A stretch of 64,000 bases of DNA from Streblospio benedicti (taxonomy: Eukaryota; Annelida; Polychaeta; Spionida; Spionidae): NCBI GenBank assembly GCA_019095985.1, contig CM032660.1, positions 54,637,625 through 54,701,624 on the forward strand, given 5' to 3'. The notes beneath the pieces were generated by a model. It saw only the letters and a list, made by a program, of their open reading frames with translations, had not been told where the DNA came from and did no database searches. The position numbers and the translations under genes are program-made. Position 1 is the first letter of the stretch. Every line of letters begins with the position of its first letter. This document shows positions 1 to 9,502 of the stretch, piece after piece.

Positions 1-447
1 CCAGCCATGTGTATGCAAATCAAAATACTGCTCTTCTAATCATGGGACCGAATCCCCAATTGTCATGGACTTGATGTCAGCAAATCAGTGCACTAAATGA
101 ACTTTTTGAAAGTAAACATGTGTCTTGTGTGACAGAAAAGCATCATGGAAGAAATCCTGACACTGAGTTTTCTGTTCAAATAATTGTAGCTGACGTGGTT
201 TGTTCATGTATAAACCGTGACTTTATTTTACAGCAGTGCGCCTATCTACATGAAACTGGTAGGTTTTCACCGGAACATTTCCAAATGTCCCGGCTCCAAC
301 CACTTGTACCGTATTTCCGCGTTTTGTAGCCTAGGTGTTTATTCTTTTCAAATCCTGTCTTGTATAGGCGTTTTATGAGGCAGGCGTCCGTTAACACAAA
401 ACTGGGATTCCTATAACATATAGTAACCAATTATTGTAGGATTTGAG

Positions 448-577
448 CACGAGATTGGAGGGTCAATCGTAGAATTTTGCACGGTGATGTGTTTGTGATT
501 GACACGAACGCAGTGAGTGTCAATCACACATCACCGTGCAAAATTCTACGATTGACCCTCCAATCGAGTGCTCAAAT
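448..577. repeat. near-perfect inverted repeat (foldback)
   Basis: The left arm, beginning at about 450, matches the reverse complement of the segment up to about 576 (for example GATTGGAGGGTCAATCG and CGATTGACCCTCCAATC). The loop is about 30 bases. It directly abuts the TA-flanked MITE at 579. Confidence 0.85.
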
Positions 578-578
578 A

Positions 579-997
579 CCATTCTATCATGACTAAAATG
601 ACTGAAATCCACACTAAATGAGTGTATGATTCGTTTTTATTTTAAAATAAATCATATAACGTTCTCATTGCCATTTCGACCATCTGACTCAGCGGCTGTT
701 ATTCAGTTAAAACCTTTGAATATTTAGCATAGTTTCGAAATTATCCACTATAAAAACATTTGTGAATGATAAAGGACGAATATGCGATTGATTTGACACC
801 AAGAAATAACAAATCCAGCAACTATAAGTTTGTCAAATATTAGTTAGAAGTCGGAAGATGTGTAAATGTTTACTGTGCTAATTTCCGCGCATGCGCGTTA
901 CAGCCCTTAGCAGCGTGCATATTGTACAATTGACACGCCTGCTCGACCAATCAGCGTGGGTTATTGGCGGAGATTTTGTCACGGAATGATAGAATGG
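579..997. mobile_element. MITE with CCATTCTATCAT ends and TA flanks
   Basis: Ends CCATTCTATCATG and ATGATAGAATGG are inverted and each is flanked by TA, as for Tc1/mariner-like elements. A relative with the opposite layout lies at 7395-7899. No transposase is present. Confidence 0.7.
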
Positions 998-999
998 TA

Positions 1000-1877
1000 T
1001 ATTGACGTTGGAAGCTTTGCACATAAGGGAAGTGAGACCCGCGATAAATACAAAGGATGAGAACCGCAGCAGGGAACTGACCATAAAGTTGTATATGAGC
1101 ATGATCTCTTTATAGTCTTCTTATTGAATATTGTGTAATATGTAATCTTTGTTTTTGCATTATTGTACGCTGACTATAATAAAAGCAGTTTTAATTGTAC
1201 TATAAATGTAAATGTATTTTTACATTGTAGTACTACCATTGGTTTACTAATTACATGTAATAATTTTTCTCATTTATACTGAGGATGTGTCCATGACACG
1301 AAGTATATTCAATAAATCTTTGACTTAAAATCAGGAACAAATACATGTTTTGTCTAACTCGGCATGTATTTGAGGGCAGACTACAATTTGGGCAGAGGCT
1401 ACAAAAAACGTGGAAATACGGTATACACTGAATCTTTTGAGATATTATGATTTATAAACAATTTGGTCTAATGCAGCAAATATATAAGATGAACCCAGCA
1501 AGCTTTTGAAATGAAGTCTCCATAATGTTGTGGCTAGGAAATGTTCCGGTAGTTTCTGGTTTTCTCTGGTTTTGGCCGGTTTTGCTTTACCCTTCTGCTT
1601 CTATCTCAAACTAACACTGTCTGTCAAAATCACATACTTCAAGCGAATTTTTTTCATCACCAAGTTTTGTAGAATTAACCGAGTTGCTTCATTAGTTATC
1701 TCACTACTCTGCTATTTCACGGTGAAGGCAAAAGTTCACAAACTCTCAAAACTGTCAAACAGTATTAAAATTTTACATAAATTTCTCTTCCTCATTTTAC
1801 GTAAATAGATTTTCAAACTAAACTTTTGCATGGTTAATACCTGGTTCGTAATATCTTTTCAATAGTAGTCACAACAG
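1000..1877. other. AT-rich, nothing recognised
   Basis: No exon-like GC-rich block, transposon end or RNA gene recognised; probably DIPK2 intron. Confidence 0.3.
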
Positions 1878-2018
1878 TGATACTTCTTTATACCTGCTTT
1901 AATGTTCCAAAATGTTTCTGAGGAGGACATTAGTTGTTGAAATGTTAAACTGATATTTATTTGGAGCATTTTGGAATATTTTTGACCATTTTGGAACATA
2001 TAAAGCAGGTATAAAGAA
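1878..2018. repeat. foldback repeat
   Basis: Arms begin ACTTCTTTATACCTGCTTT and end AAAGCAGGTATAAAGAAGT, with matching AATGTTCCAAAATG/CATTTTGGAACAT inside. Near the middle, CTGAGGAGGACATT...GTTGAAATGTT resembles a motif seen at other repeat ends in the window. Confidence 0.8.
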
Positions 2019-2639
2019 GTGTCTCTGTTTTGTGTCGACTGCTGTTATTATGAGAGGACCTACTGCAGCTCAAATCCTAAACCTGGCAAACATGGTTTGC
2101 TAATGATGGAAAAGCTGTCCTAATTCAAAGACCGCCCTTATCCTTCAAACATCAGTAGTAAATAGGTAGACAGGTGAACACAAATTCGTGAATGAATGCA
2201 ATTTTTGTACATTTGTTTTCAAACAATTTCCATGAAATTTCACAGAAGCTTTGACATTATACAATGCAATGATCATAAACATCAGCCTAGAGTCATAGAC
2301 GGTCCATAAATCTTTGATGATCAGGTGTTTCTTTTATGCTGAGGGTGACATGAAATATGTTCATGAAATAAATCTTTGACATAAAATAATATACATCTTT
2401 GATGTTTAGGTATGAAATGTTTGAAGTCCTTGGACAAAATTTTATGGAGTTTTGAAAAAAAAAGTGCAATTATTTTCATTTTAATTGATACATTTGAGAA
2501 GCTGAAAGATTGGAGCTGTTTGCGTTTCAAGAGCTCGTTTACAAACCATAATAAGCACGGCTTGCAAACTGTTGGTTTCCAACCTGTTACAGGAAAATGC
2601 AAAGAAATTAGACCTCCCAAAATTTCCGTCCTTAGGTGG

Positions 2640-2935
2640 GATTCAAACCCACGACCTGTGGGTTGAGATGATAATTGACCAAGTATGTAGGCTGGGGGTT
2701 ACAGAGACAATGGTTCGTCCGTGTAACCTTTTAACAGCCCGCTGCTTGGGATGATGGTATCATTCTGGTCTCACAACCTTGGGGTCGTCAGTTCAAGTCC
2801 CGCCAGGGCCACTTGATATAGTCAAATGGAAGCTTAGGGTTGTAAACCTGTCTTCAGCTATGTCAATACATTGGTAGGCGCTTGCTTGCCATAGAAAACA
2901 GAGAGAGAGAAGACCAGACTTGAGCCGGTTTATCT
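2640..2935. mobile_element. tRNA-derived SINE fragments
   Basis: GTTCAAGTCCCGCC at about 2791 is a B-box-like site followed by a tail (GATATAGTCAAATGGAAGC...CAATACATTGGTAGGCGCTTG) that recurs near 40495-40660 and 47985-48125. A reverse B-box (GGGATTCAAACCCAC) at 2638 marks a second head on the other strand. Not functional tRNAs. Confidence 0.6.
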
Positions 2936-2957
2936 GGCAGCTGTTGCTTCCTTGCAG

Positions 2958-3121
2958 CGCTTCGACGCGTTTGTTTGCACGAACCAGTCGCGGCCGGTGG
3001 GCTGTGACGTTGCCACGGCGATCGTCCACCCGCGCAGCGTGGCCGTCGACCCGCGCAGCTTCAGCACGGACAGTCTGCGGGGCGCGTGGCGGGTCGCGCA
3101 CGACCGCCCAGACCGACTCAG
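2958..3121 (+). CDS. DIPK2: DIPK2 exon 1 in window
   Basis: Reads RFDAFVCTNQSRPVGCDVAT... from a TTGCAG acceptor, in phase 0, to a CTCAG|GTGGGC donor, leaving phase 2. It aligns with the Cys-containing segment of DIPK2A before the kinase-like core (human ...LDQSICKRATGRPRCD...). GC-rich, unlike its flanks. Confidence 0.8.
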
Positions 3122-6100
3122 GTGGGCACTCGAACCAACCTAAATACACCGAATTGTACATGCAAAATACAGATTTGCGTCACTTTCGTCCATAGTTACA
3201 CTCGCCGCCAGTACTGATACAGATTATACCTTCAAAAGACAGATTTCACCACCTTGCTTCATTTTCATCCATAGGCATAGTTACATGTTGTTACCATGGT
3301 TACACCTTGATGCTACAATTACACCTTGTTGCCATGCTTTACTCCTTGTTGCCATGGTTACACACTGTTGCCATAGTTACACCTCGTTCCCATAAACACC
3401 TCGTTGCCACTGTTACACCTCGTTGCCACGGTGACACCTCGTTGCCACGGTCACTCCTTGTTGCCCTAGTTACACGATGTGCGCGTCCGGGCGTCTGGTG
3501 GGCGGGCTGTCGCGGGCGTACGGCGCGGACCGCGACGGGGAACTGAACGAGCACCAGGGCGCGCAGCTGTACACGGCCATGGTGGTCAGTCCGGAGGCCG
3601 CGCTCGCCCGGGTGAGACACCAACGCTCACACCACCTTTATATTCACGCCACCTCGACTTCATAAAGCTACCAAATGAACCTCAGAATGAACAGAGACCA
3701 CCTCTTTAAGGAGACCACTTTTCACGGTCCCTAAACTTCATAAAGCTACCAGAACGAGCCTCCGTACAGAGACCACCTCTCTATTAAGACCACCTAACCC
3801 TGGTCCCCCCATAAGTGGTCCTAACAGAGAGGTTATTATTCTGTATAGCGTTCGGTTAGCACTATAATACCAATCTGTCTCACCCTTCCGCTCACATCCT
3901 CCCCGGTTTGTGGCAGTTTTTCATACTCTGTGCCTATCCTAAAATGGTAGACATATGTTTATATTTTAAACAGGATAATAAGTTCAAATTACTTATTGAA
4001 CTTTCGTAAATTGCCTTGATCACAACAATATGTCTATCAGATCCAGGATAAATGAGCTTCCATCAATAAAATAATAATAATGAATAATAATAATTTATTT
4101 TTACAGTATCAAATCACAATCATAAATGACATTTAGTGCTCGAGATACTTTACAAGAAACATATCTAATACAATTTTACAGTTACAGTTGCAAACTTAAA
4201 TACATGTATATGCATTACTATTATATTGCAAGCAATAATGATTAGTAATTTTAATGTCTTTTGATGTCTATTTACTTGATTCATACAAGAGTCACTGAGG
4301 ATATGCTATACTATATAATCTGTCTTGCCCTTCCTCTCACATCCTCCCCGTTTGTCTGTGTCAGTTTTTCTCGGTGGTGGCCGGGGGGCGGCTGCTTCCC
4401 GTTCCCGCGGTACCTGGGCGCGTGCGGCCGCGTTGTCGTGTTCCGCCGCGCGGGGGCGCCACTGCCCGCCTACGCCGCCGGCGCCACCTTCAGGCGGCGC
4501 GCGGAACTCGCGCTACAGGCGCTGACCGCCGTCCGCAGCCTCACTGTGAGTCAGTAACACTTCCTGCTACATCGCCCACTCTATCGGGACATCAGACATA
4601 CCGTATTCGTTCTAATAAGCGCACAGTGCGCTTGCAAAAACAAAAAAAAATAATAATCGCACCCCCTTGACCCCACAGAACATGATAGAGCATCAGCAAC
4701 GCTTCCTGCTACTTTGCCCACTCTATCGGGCAGGGTTTTTTTCTCAAACCCTGCATGAAACTGAGAGTATTTGTTTTGTATGATCCAAAAATTATATAAT
4801 TGTGTCACGTAAATCAAACTGGATACAAATTTGAAAAGCATCTGTATTCATACTTGACAAACATACTCTTTTATTTTTAACATATGTAATTTTTGCTTTC
4901 TTAATGATCAATAACTGTGTTTTATTTCTGAGCCTCAGAGGCTAATTAATAGAAAAAAATATATTGGGGTGGGGGTGCCCCAAATCGATTCTAAAACAAC
5001 TGCGAGGCTACGGCAAATGCCTGCACCCTCGCCAAACTTCTTTGCCTCCTCTGTTTTGCAATCCTGGCTATGATCAGCAACACTTCCTGCTACATTGCCC
5101 ACTCTATCGGGGCATCAGACACCGTATTTCCTTGAACGAGTTCATCGTGTTGGAATACACATATATACATTATTTATTTAGTTCATCTATACACAACACA
5201 AAACAAAATTTACTGTTGACAGTTTCGGCAACTCCTGTCACCATTTTCTAAACGTCTCTGTGCATGTCAAGGTCACTCAGCACGACTTCCGATGCCGAAA
5301 ATCGGCCTTCGTTGAAAGGTTGGCACTGCCTAAGGGACTTTCATGACCTGCTTCTGACCTGGTTCATAGGAGGGGGGATTGGAGAACAAGAACCATCAGG
5401 AAAGCGATAAAGATAATCAGAAGCAGGTCATGAACCGAGACGAAATCTTGGGGCCAAACCCGAAATTAATATAAATGGTTTCATCGGAAGTCGTGGATTG
5501 AGTTTGACATGCTTTAGAGAAAAAAATGGTGACAGGAGTTGCCGAAACTGTCAACAGTAAATTTTGTTTTGTGTTGTGTATAGATGAACTAAATAAATAA
5601 TGTATAAGACACCGTATTTGTTCTAATAAGCGAACAGTGCGCTTACAAAAACAAATTTCAGCAAAGAAACAAAAATTAATAAGAGCACCACCTTGACCCC
5701 ATAGAACATGATAACACAACACGCCCAGATGGTTATGTGGTGATCCGAATACGGAAAAATACATTGCCCGCTCTATCGGGATATCAGACACACACTTTAT
5801 GTCAAGCTCGCAATGACATTTCATGTCCAGTCGTCTTTCCGTACCACAGTTTCAATTGATTTTTCGATTGGAAAAAGTACTTAGATCAGATTGAATTAAA
5901 CGTTGGGGTATGAGAAGTGCTCTTCCCCTGTTACCTGTGCTGTGATTTGTCTGTTCCAGCACGGCCTGCGTGATTGGCTCGTGGTGTTGGGCGAGATGCG
6001 TCCGGAGAGCTTCGCGGTGACCCCGGACGGTGACCTCGTTGCCATGGAGATGGGAGATGTTGCCGTCCTCGACAAACGTCTCCTTGACGACGACCCACGT

Positions 6101-9100
6101 GAGACTTGTGACTGGGATGGCGCCAATTTTGAGGCTTTTTTAAAAACACGTCGTCGGTTTCACGGCTTGATCCTTTACAAGTCATTGTTCATTTCAACCC
6201 GTGCGTCCAGTTGTAGCTTTTATGTGTGGTAAACTTACGTTAAAAACAAAATCAGTGCTCGTTTTTTTTTACCTGGCAATGTAAGATCGTTCGTCTGATG
6301 TTTGATATCTTGGCCGAACATTTCGGGGCTTGTGATTGGTTGGATTTTGAGGTCAAGTTCTGCAGATATTAGTCATTGTATCAAGGCTATATACAGTTAA
6401 CACAATTGAAATTCGAATGCATGTTTGTGTTGGGTTCCGTTGTCCGTATTCATGATAAGCTGAATAGATGCTCTTAAAAACGCGTCCTTTATGTTTTGGC
6501 GAGACTTTCAATTCTCAAGAGCTTCGTCAGGTCAACTCGTCCCTGTTGTCACATGATCACCATGGTGGTCATGTGACCAACTGACAGCATTTTTCATCCG
6601 GTCTGACGAAGCTCTTGAGAAATGAGCTAAAGTCTCGACGCGAGAGGAAATGACAGGTTCTTAAACGTATCAGTTTAGTTTCACAATTGAAAGTCTTGTA
6701 TTTGGACGCGAGACTCGATCCATCTGCGTATTCACATCACATGAACAAGCTGCAGTGAAATATTGTAAGATATGAAAAGGCGAAATATTGCAAAAGGTCT
6801 TTCAAAATGAACGCAAATTTGGTGAACATGTTTATAAACATTTATCAGTTAAAACATCATTGAAATTTTCATAATGTCTTCAATGTGTCATTTTTAAAAG
6901 TTTGAAGCCATATTGTTTAAATTGACAATGAATAATGGATTCTTTTGCTTGCTCTAATGTGTTTGCAATATTTTTGGTTGATATTTAGATATCTTACGAT
7001 ATATGTATATCTATTTATGATATCAAATAGTCAAACAGAAATGTAAAAAATATGCGAAAAACGCACAATTTTGGCCGCCATCTTGGATGCCATTTTGTAA
7101 TTCTTTGATGAATTTGCAATATTTCTATAAATTCATTTATTTTAGTCACATGAAATTGAGGGGGGGTGGGGGGGGTACCAATTTTTTTTTCACTCACTGA
7201 GTTTGGAAAATCCTCCTACCCCACCCTGTAACAAATACTGAATGGTCCCTAATCGGAGAGTTTGTGCCGCAGGTGGCTTCCCAGACTACAGTTCCGGCAT
7301 CTGTAACGCCGACTGCTTCCAGCAGTTCGCCGAGGGACTGCACCAACCACAGTCGCCCTACCACCCCCAGTTCTGTATGCAGGTTAGTCAAACACCCACT
7401 CTATCATTCCGTGCAAAAATCACCGCCAATAACCCACTCTGATTGGTCGAGCAGCGTGCTCAATTGTACGATTGACTGCACGCGCGGAGACCACAGTGTA
7501 AAGTAAACTAGTAATGTCTCATTATTTATATTTTTATATACAGCCGCTGACGTGGCATGGTCAAACTGGCATTGAGACCGGTATGATATTGATTATTGGT
7601 GTTGATTCGCCACTCGCCCCTGGCTGGTGTAAATTTCTGTTGGCGACTGTAAATTCAACGTCACTCGCCACAGTCGGCGAGTATGATTACTTGATTCCAA
7701 CACTTTAATAACTTAGGATGCTAGTTTGGATTGAACATGGCGAGTGTAAAATTGAGAGTCACTCGCCACAGAAGGCGAGTGTTCTACTGAAGGAGTCACA
7801 TTCCCTGAACTGGCAATGAGACCGTTATGGTGTGATTTATTTTAAACTAAAAACGAATCAGACACTCGTTTAGTGTGGATTTTAGTCATGATAGAATGGT
7901 ATTTGACCACTCGATTGTCACTTCGTTTGGGTAAATCAAACGTCAGCATGCTCAATTTCACAATTAACACTCCAATCTCTTGGTCAAATCCTTCAGTACA
8001 CAGAGATTGCGGGTTAGAGTTAAAGCTAATTCACATTTTTTACATGTACATGTACCATATTCGTTCTTTGAAGCGCACCTGTCCCATTAAGCTGACCCCC
8101 CTTGTTTACACGGATTAAATTAATCACATTTTGCTTTTTTCCCAAAAAAGATTACATGTCTATCTCGCCATATCATAAGACTAACACACCGGTATGCGCT
8201 GGTCGCGTTGTAAAAAACACGGCGGTAGCATTGTGAAACCATGTTTGCGGTCAGCAATAAGAGAAAAAATGCAAGAACCGAGAAAAATCATCGGCGTGCG
8301 CTTATTGCTAATCGTCGACATTTGTTTTTGTTTGAAATTTGTTTTTTGTAAACGAACTGTGGGCTTAAAAGAACGAATGCGGTATATGTACATAGAGGAT
8401 CTACCATCTGCACCGACTTTATCCTGGTTCCCCACCACTTGCAGGCACCTCACTACACCTCCATGGCCATGTATTGGCTGCTGTGTCGCGATATCCTCGC
8501 TCCCACCGACGCCCCAAGCGGGAACAAGCGACGACGAAGGCTGTTTAAAGGTAGACTCGCATGAGTGTTAGATTTAAATTCTGATTAAAAAAATCTTGTT
8601 TTGAGTGTAACGATGCTTTGTGCCAAGATGGGCACGTTTTTTTTTTATTGAATCAAGCGACGTCAGCAGGTGGAAAAAGTTTACAATAAAACCAGGTGCA
8701 GCCGTTAGTCTAATAAAGAAATATCAAGTTGTCACCAAAGAATTCCGAAGTCTTGAGGAGCGCTTGTATTACTAGAGAATGATTTAAGATGCCTATTGTA
8801 ACCATTGTTGTGTTCCACAACGAGGATTTCGCGGTTTTCTCAACAGCGAACGAAACGTCTCAGGTGGTCACGTCAGAACTTTACCTGTAGATGCGTGCGC
8901 CAATTGCCGGACGGGCGGTAATTATTCGGACGTCGATAGAACCAAGGATCCTTGATAGAACGTAACAAAAGCTCGAAATGACAGAAGGTGAAGGACGTTT
9001 TCAAATTTAAAGCTGTATGCTATAATCCTGTGAACAACCCACAGCTTTAAAAACGCCACTTGCGAAAAACAAAAGTGTCCGGCAATTGGCGCGTGTATCA

Positions 9101-9502
9101 TAAGTGCAAAAGTAAGCAACAGTTTGCGATTAAAGTTTTATTTTATTAGCTTTGACGTTTTCATTTGGTTTCTTTCTACTGTAACATCTATAAAAGAAGT
9201 TCGTCGCCATATACAATTACTTTTCTTCATATTTCAATGAGAATTTTGGATGTTTATTTGACTTTTACATGCTTTTTGTCCAAATAGTTGGCGAGCGCAT
9301 CGACTACATTACTTTTCAGCTGTCAAAATCTCTGTGTTTTTTTGTTGTTTCACCAGGACTACTTTTCGGCGCCCCGTCTGCCTCCGCGGAGCCGCTTTAC
9401 GACGCGCTGGCCGAGTGTGTGGAGGAAAGTAGTCCCGGTGGGCGGGCGGAGGCCGTCGAGGAAATAGTGCAGTGGCTGCACCGATACCTACAGCAGACGT
9501 AA
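2958..9502 (+). CDS. DIPK2: DIPK2-like (DIPK2A/C3orf58 family) gene, 3' seven exons
   Basis: Seven exons (2958-3121, 3470-3611, 4365-4545, 5960-6098, 7273-7382, 8445-8550, 9357-9502) encode the C-terminal three quarters of a FAM69/DIPK-type divergent protein kinase. In vertebrates DIPK2A is a Golgi/secreted protein of about 430 residues. About 328 residues are covered here; they start near residue 120 of the human protein as I remember it, so signal peptide and N-terminal exons lie left of the window. Diagnostic stretches are FPFPRYLGACGR (human WPFAKYLGACGR), SFAV...LDKRL (human NFAV...ADKRL) and a conserved C-terminal helix ending at TAA 9500-9502. All junctions are GT-AG and in phase except into exon 3, where the exons total one base more than a multiple of three. 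The acidic residues where human DIPK2A has the HRD-like and DFG-like Asp are replaced (VLGEMRPES, VAMEMGDV), so it may be a pseudokinase. DIPK2A and DIPK2B cannot be separated here. Confidence 0.85.
3284..3476. repeat. minisatellite running into the DIPK2 exon 2 acceptor
   Basis: About nine imperfect units of roughly 20 bp related to GTTACACCTCGTTGCCATG. The last unit supplies the TTGCCCTAG acceptor and the first bases of the exon. Confidence 0.85.
3470..3611 (+). CDS. DIPK2: DIPK2 exon 2 in window
   Basis: Reads (S)YTMCASGRLVGGLSRAYGAD...ALAR from a CCCTAG acceptor to a CGG|GTGAGA donor, phase 0. The acceptor and the first seven bases (TTACACG) are the last unit of the minisatellite at 3284-3476, so the exon start appears to be built from repeat sequence. 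Similarity to DIPK2A is moderate (human ...RLLDRLVRRYAETKD...). Confidence 0.75.
3696..3845. mobile_element. paired-repeat MITE, 'GAGACCACCTCTCTATT' family
   Basis: Contains AGAGACCACCTCT, CATAAAGCTACC and CCTAACAGAGAGGTTATTATTC, the parts shared by copies at 26180, 32622, 33800, 35040, 41796, 42720, 45486 and 47876. Full copies run between TACAGTAGAACCTC and GAGGTTCTACTGTA ends. Confidence 0.7.
3862..3927 (+). repeat. duplicate of the DIPK2 exon 3 acceptor region
   Basis: Shares AATCTGTCT.., CTCACATCCTCCCC.GTTTGT and CAGTTTTTC with 4316-4371. The copy has its own CAG at 3914-3916 followed by TTTTTC, a decoy acceptor about 450 bases upstream of the true one. Confidence 0.75.
4365..4545 (+). 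CDS. DIPK2: DIPK2 exon 3 in window, with a one-base phase discrepancy
   Basis: Carries the family hallmark CFPFPRYLGACGRVVV and continues to VRSLT|GTGAGT in phase 0. The only good acceptor is GTCAG at 4360-4364. Joined to exon 2 in phase 0 it opens as FFSVVAGG and leaves the conserved frame unless one base of the six-G run at 4383-4388 is discounted. This could be a base-calling or assembly error in a homopolymer, an allele, or a real lesion. The acceptor region is duplicated at 3862-3927. Confidence 0.75.
4554..5790 (+). repeat. dispersed copies of the start of DIPK2 intron 3
   Basis: The block CAACACTTCCTGCTACAT.GCCCACTCTATCGGG appears at 4556, 4700 and 5080, and in part at 5761. MITE pieces (CCGTATTCGTTCTAATAAGCG) at 4600 and 5610 and the long-TIR element at 5166 sit between copies. 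Confidence 0.7.
5166..5604. mobile_element. non-autonomous element with ~83-bp inverted ends
   Basis: Starts TACATTATTTATTTAGTTC and ends with its reverse complement; the arms match for about 83 bases, through GGTGACAGGAGTTGCCGAAA. The centre has no recognisable protein. Confidence 0.75.
5960..6098 (+). CDS. DIPK2: DIPK2 exon 4 in window
   Basis: Reads HGLRDWLVVLGEMRPESFAV then TPDGDLVAMEMGDVAVLDKR, from TTCCAG to CCAC|GTGAGA (phase 0 in, phase 1 out). This is the catalytic-loop and DFG-equivalent part of the divergent kinase. Compared with human DIPK2A (LLDVSFDNFAV, VIIVDAENV, recalled), the first Asp is Gly and the second is Glu. Confidence 0.85.
6498..6637. repeat. imperfect foldback repeat with GGCGAGACTTT end
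   Basis: GGCGAGACTTTCAATTCTC and AAGAGCTTCGTCAG recur inverted at 6600-6637. The central CATGGTGGTCATGTGAC region is itself palindromic. Related to repeats at 38593 and 60728. Confidence 0.65.
7147..7249. mobile_element. right end of a TWA-flanked MITE
   Basis: CCTCCTACCCCACCCTG...ACTGAATGGTCCC matches the right ends of the complete copies at 14064 and 51124; flanked by TAA. The left part is missing. It ends 23 bases before exon 5 of DIPK2. Confidence 0.7.
7273..7382 (+). CDS. DIPK2: DIPK2 exon 5 in window
   Basis: Reads (R)GFPDYSSGICNADCFQQFAE...PQFCMQ, phase 1 in, phase 0 out. Three cysteines match the Cys-rich stretch of DIPK2 proteins after the DFG-like site. The acceptor GCCGCAG lies only 23 bases after the end of a MITE fragment at 7249. 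Confidence 0.75.
7395..7899. mobile_element. MITE related to 579-997
   Basis: Shares CACTCTATCATTCCGTG, ACCCACTCTGATTGGTCGAG and TTTAGTCATGATAGAATGG with the 579-997 element in reverse. It carries an extra inner segment with a duplicated TGGCGAGTGTAAA-type stretch. Confidence 0.65.
8053..8384 (-). mobile_element. TA-flanked MITE, 'GTATTCGTTCTAATAAGCGC' family
   Basis: Ends ACCATATTCGTTC and GAACGAATGCGGT are inverted, with TA on both sides. It splits a repeat copy that is continuous at 15584-15655, which shows the insertion. Other copies: 19946-20259, 23925-24094, 48168-48439, 50710-51010. Confidence 0.7.
8445..8550 (+). CDS. DIPK2: DIPK2 exon 6 in window
   Basis: Reads APHYTSMAMYWLLCRDILAP...RRRRLFK(G) from TTGCAG to AAAG|GTAGAC, phase 0 in and phase 1 out. 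Aligns with human DHNYYAVCQNLLS. A run of four Arg near the end is not in the human protein and could be a basic cleavage site. Confidence 0.75.
9357..9502 (+). CDS. DIPK2: DIPK2 terminal coding exon with stop
   Basis: Reads (G)LLFGAPSASAEPLYDALAEC...WLHRYLQQT then TAA. Aligns end to end with the human C-terminus (GGLLHDPPSE...ECANP...LREYLAQL). Acceptor is TTTCACCAG. Confidence 0.85.

Noticed and set aside
2793-3161. 122-residue minus-strand frame
   Set aside because: Antisense of DIPK2 exon 1 plus SINE sequence.
3284-3476. CRISPR-like array
   Set aside because: Units are contiguous and degenerate with no spacers; it is a minisatellite in animal DNA.
5417-5824. 135-residue minus-strand frame
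   Set aside because: Lies across two MITEs; the same peptide pieces appear wherever those repeats do.
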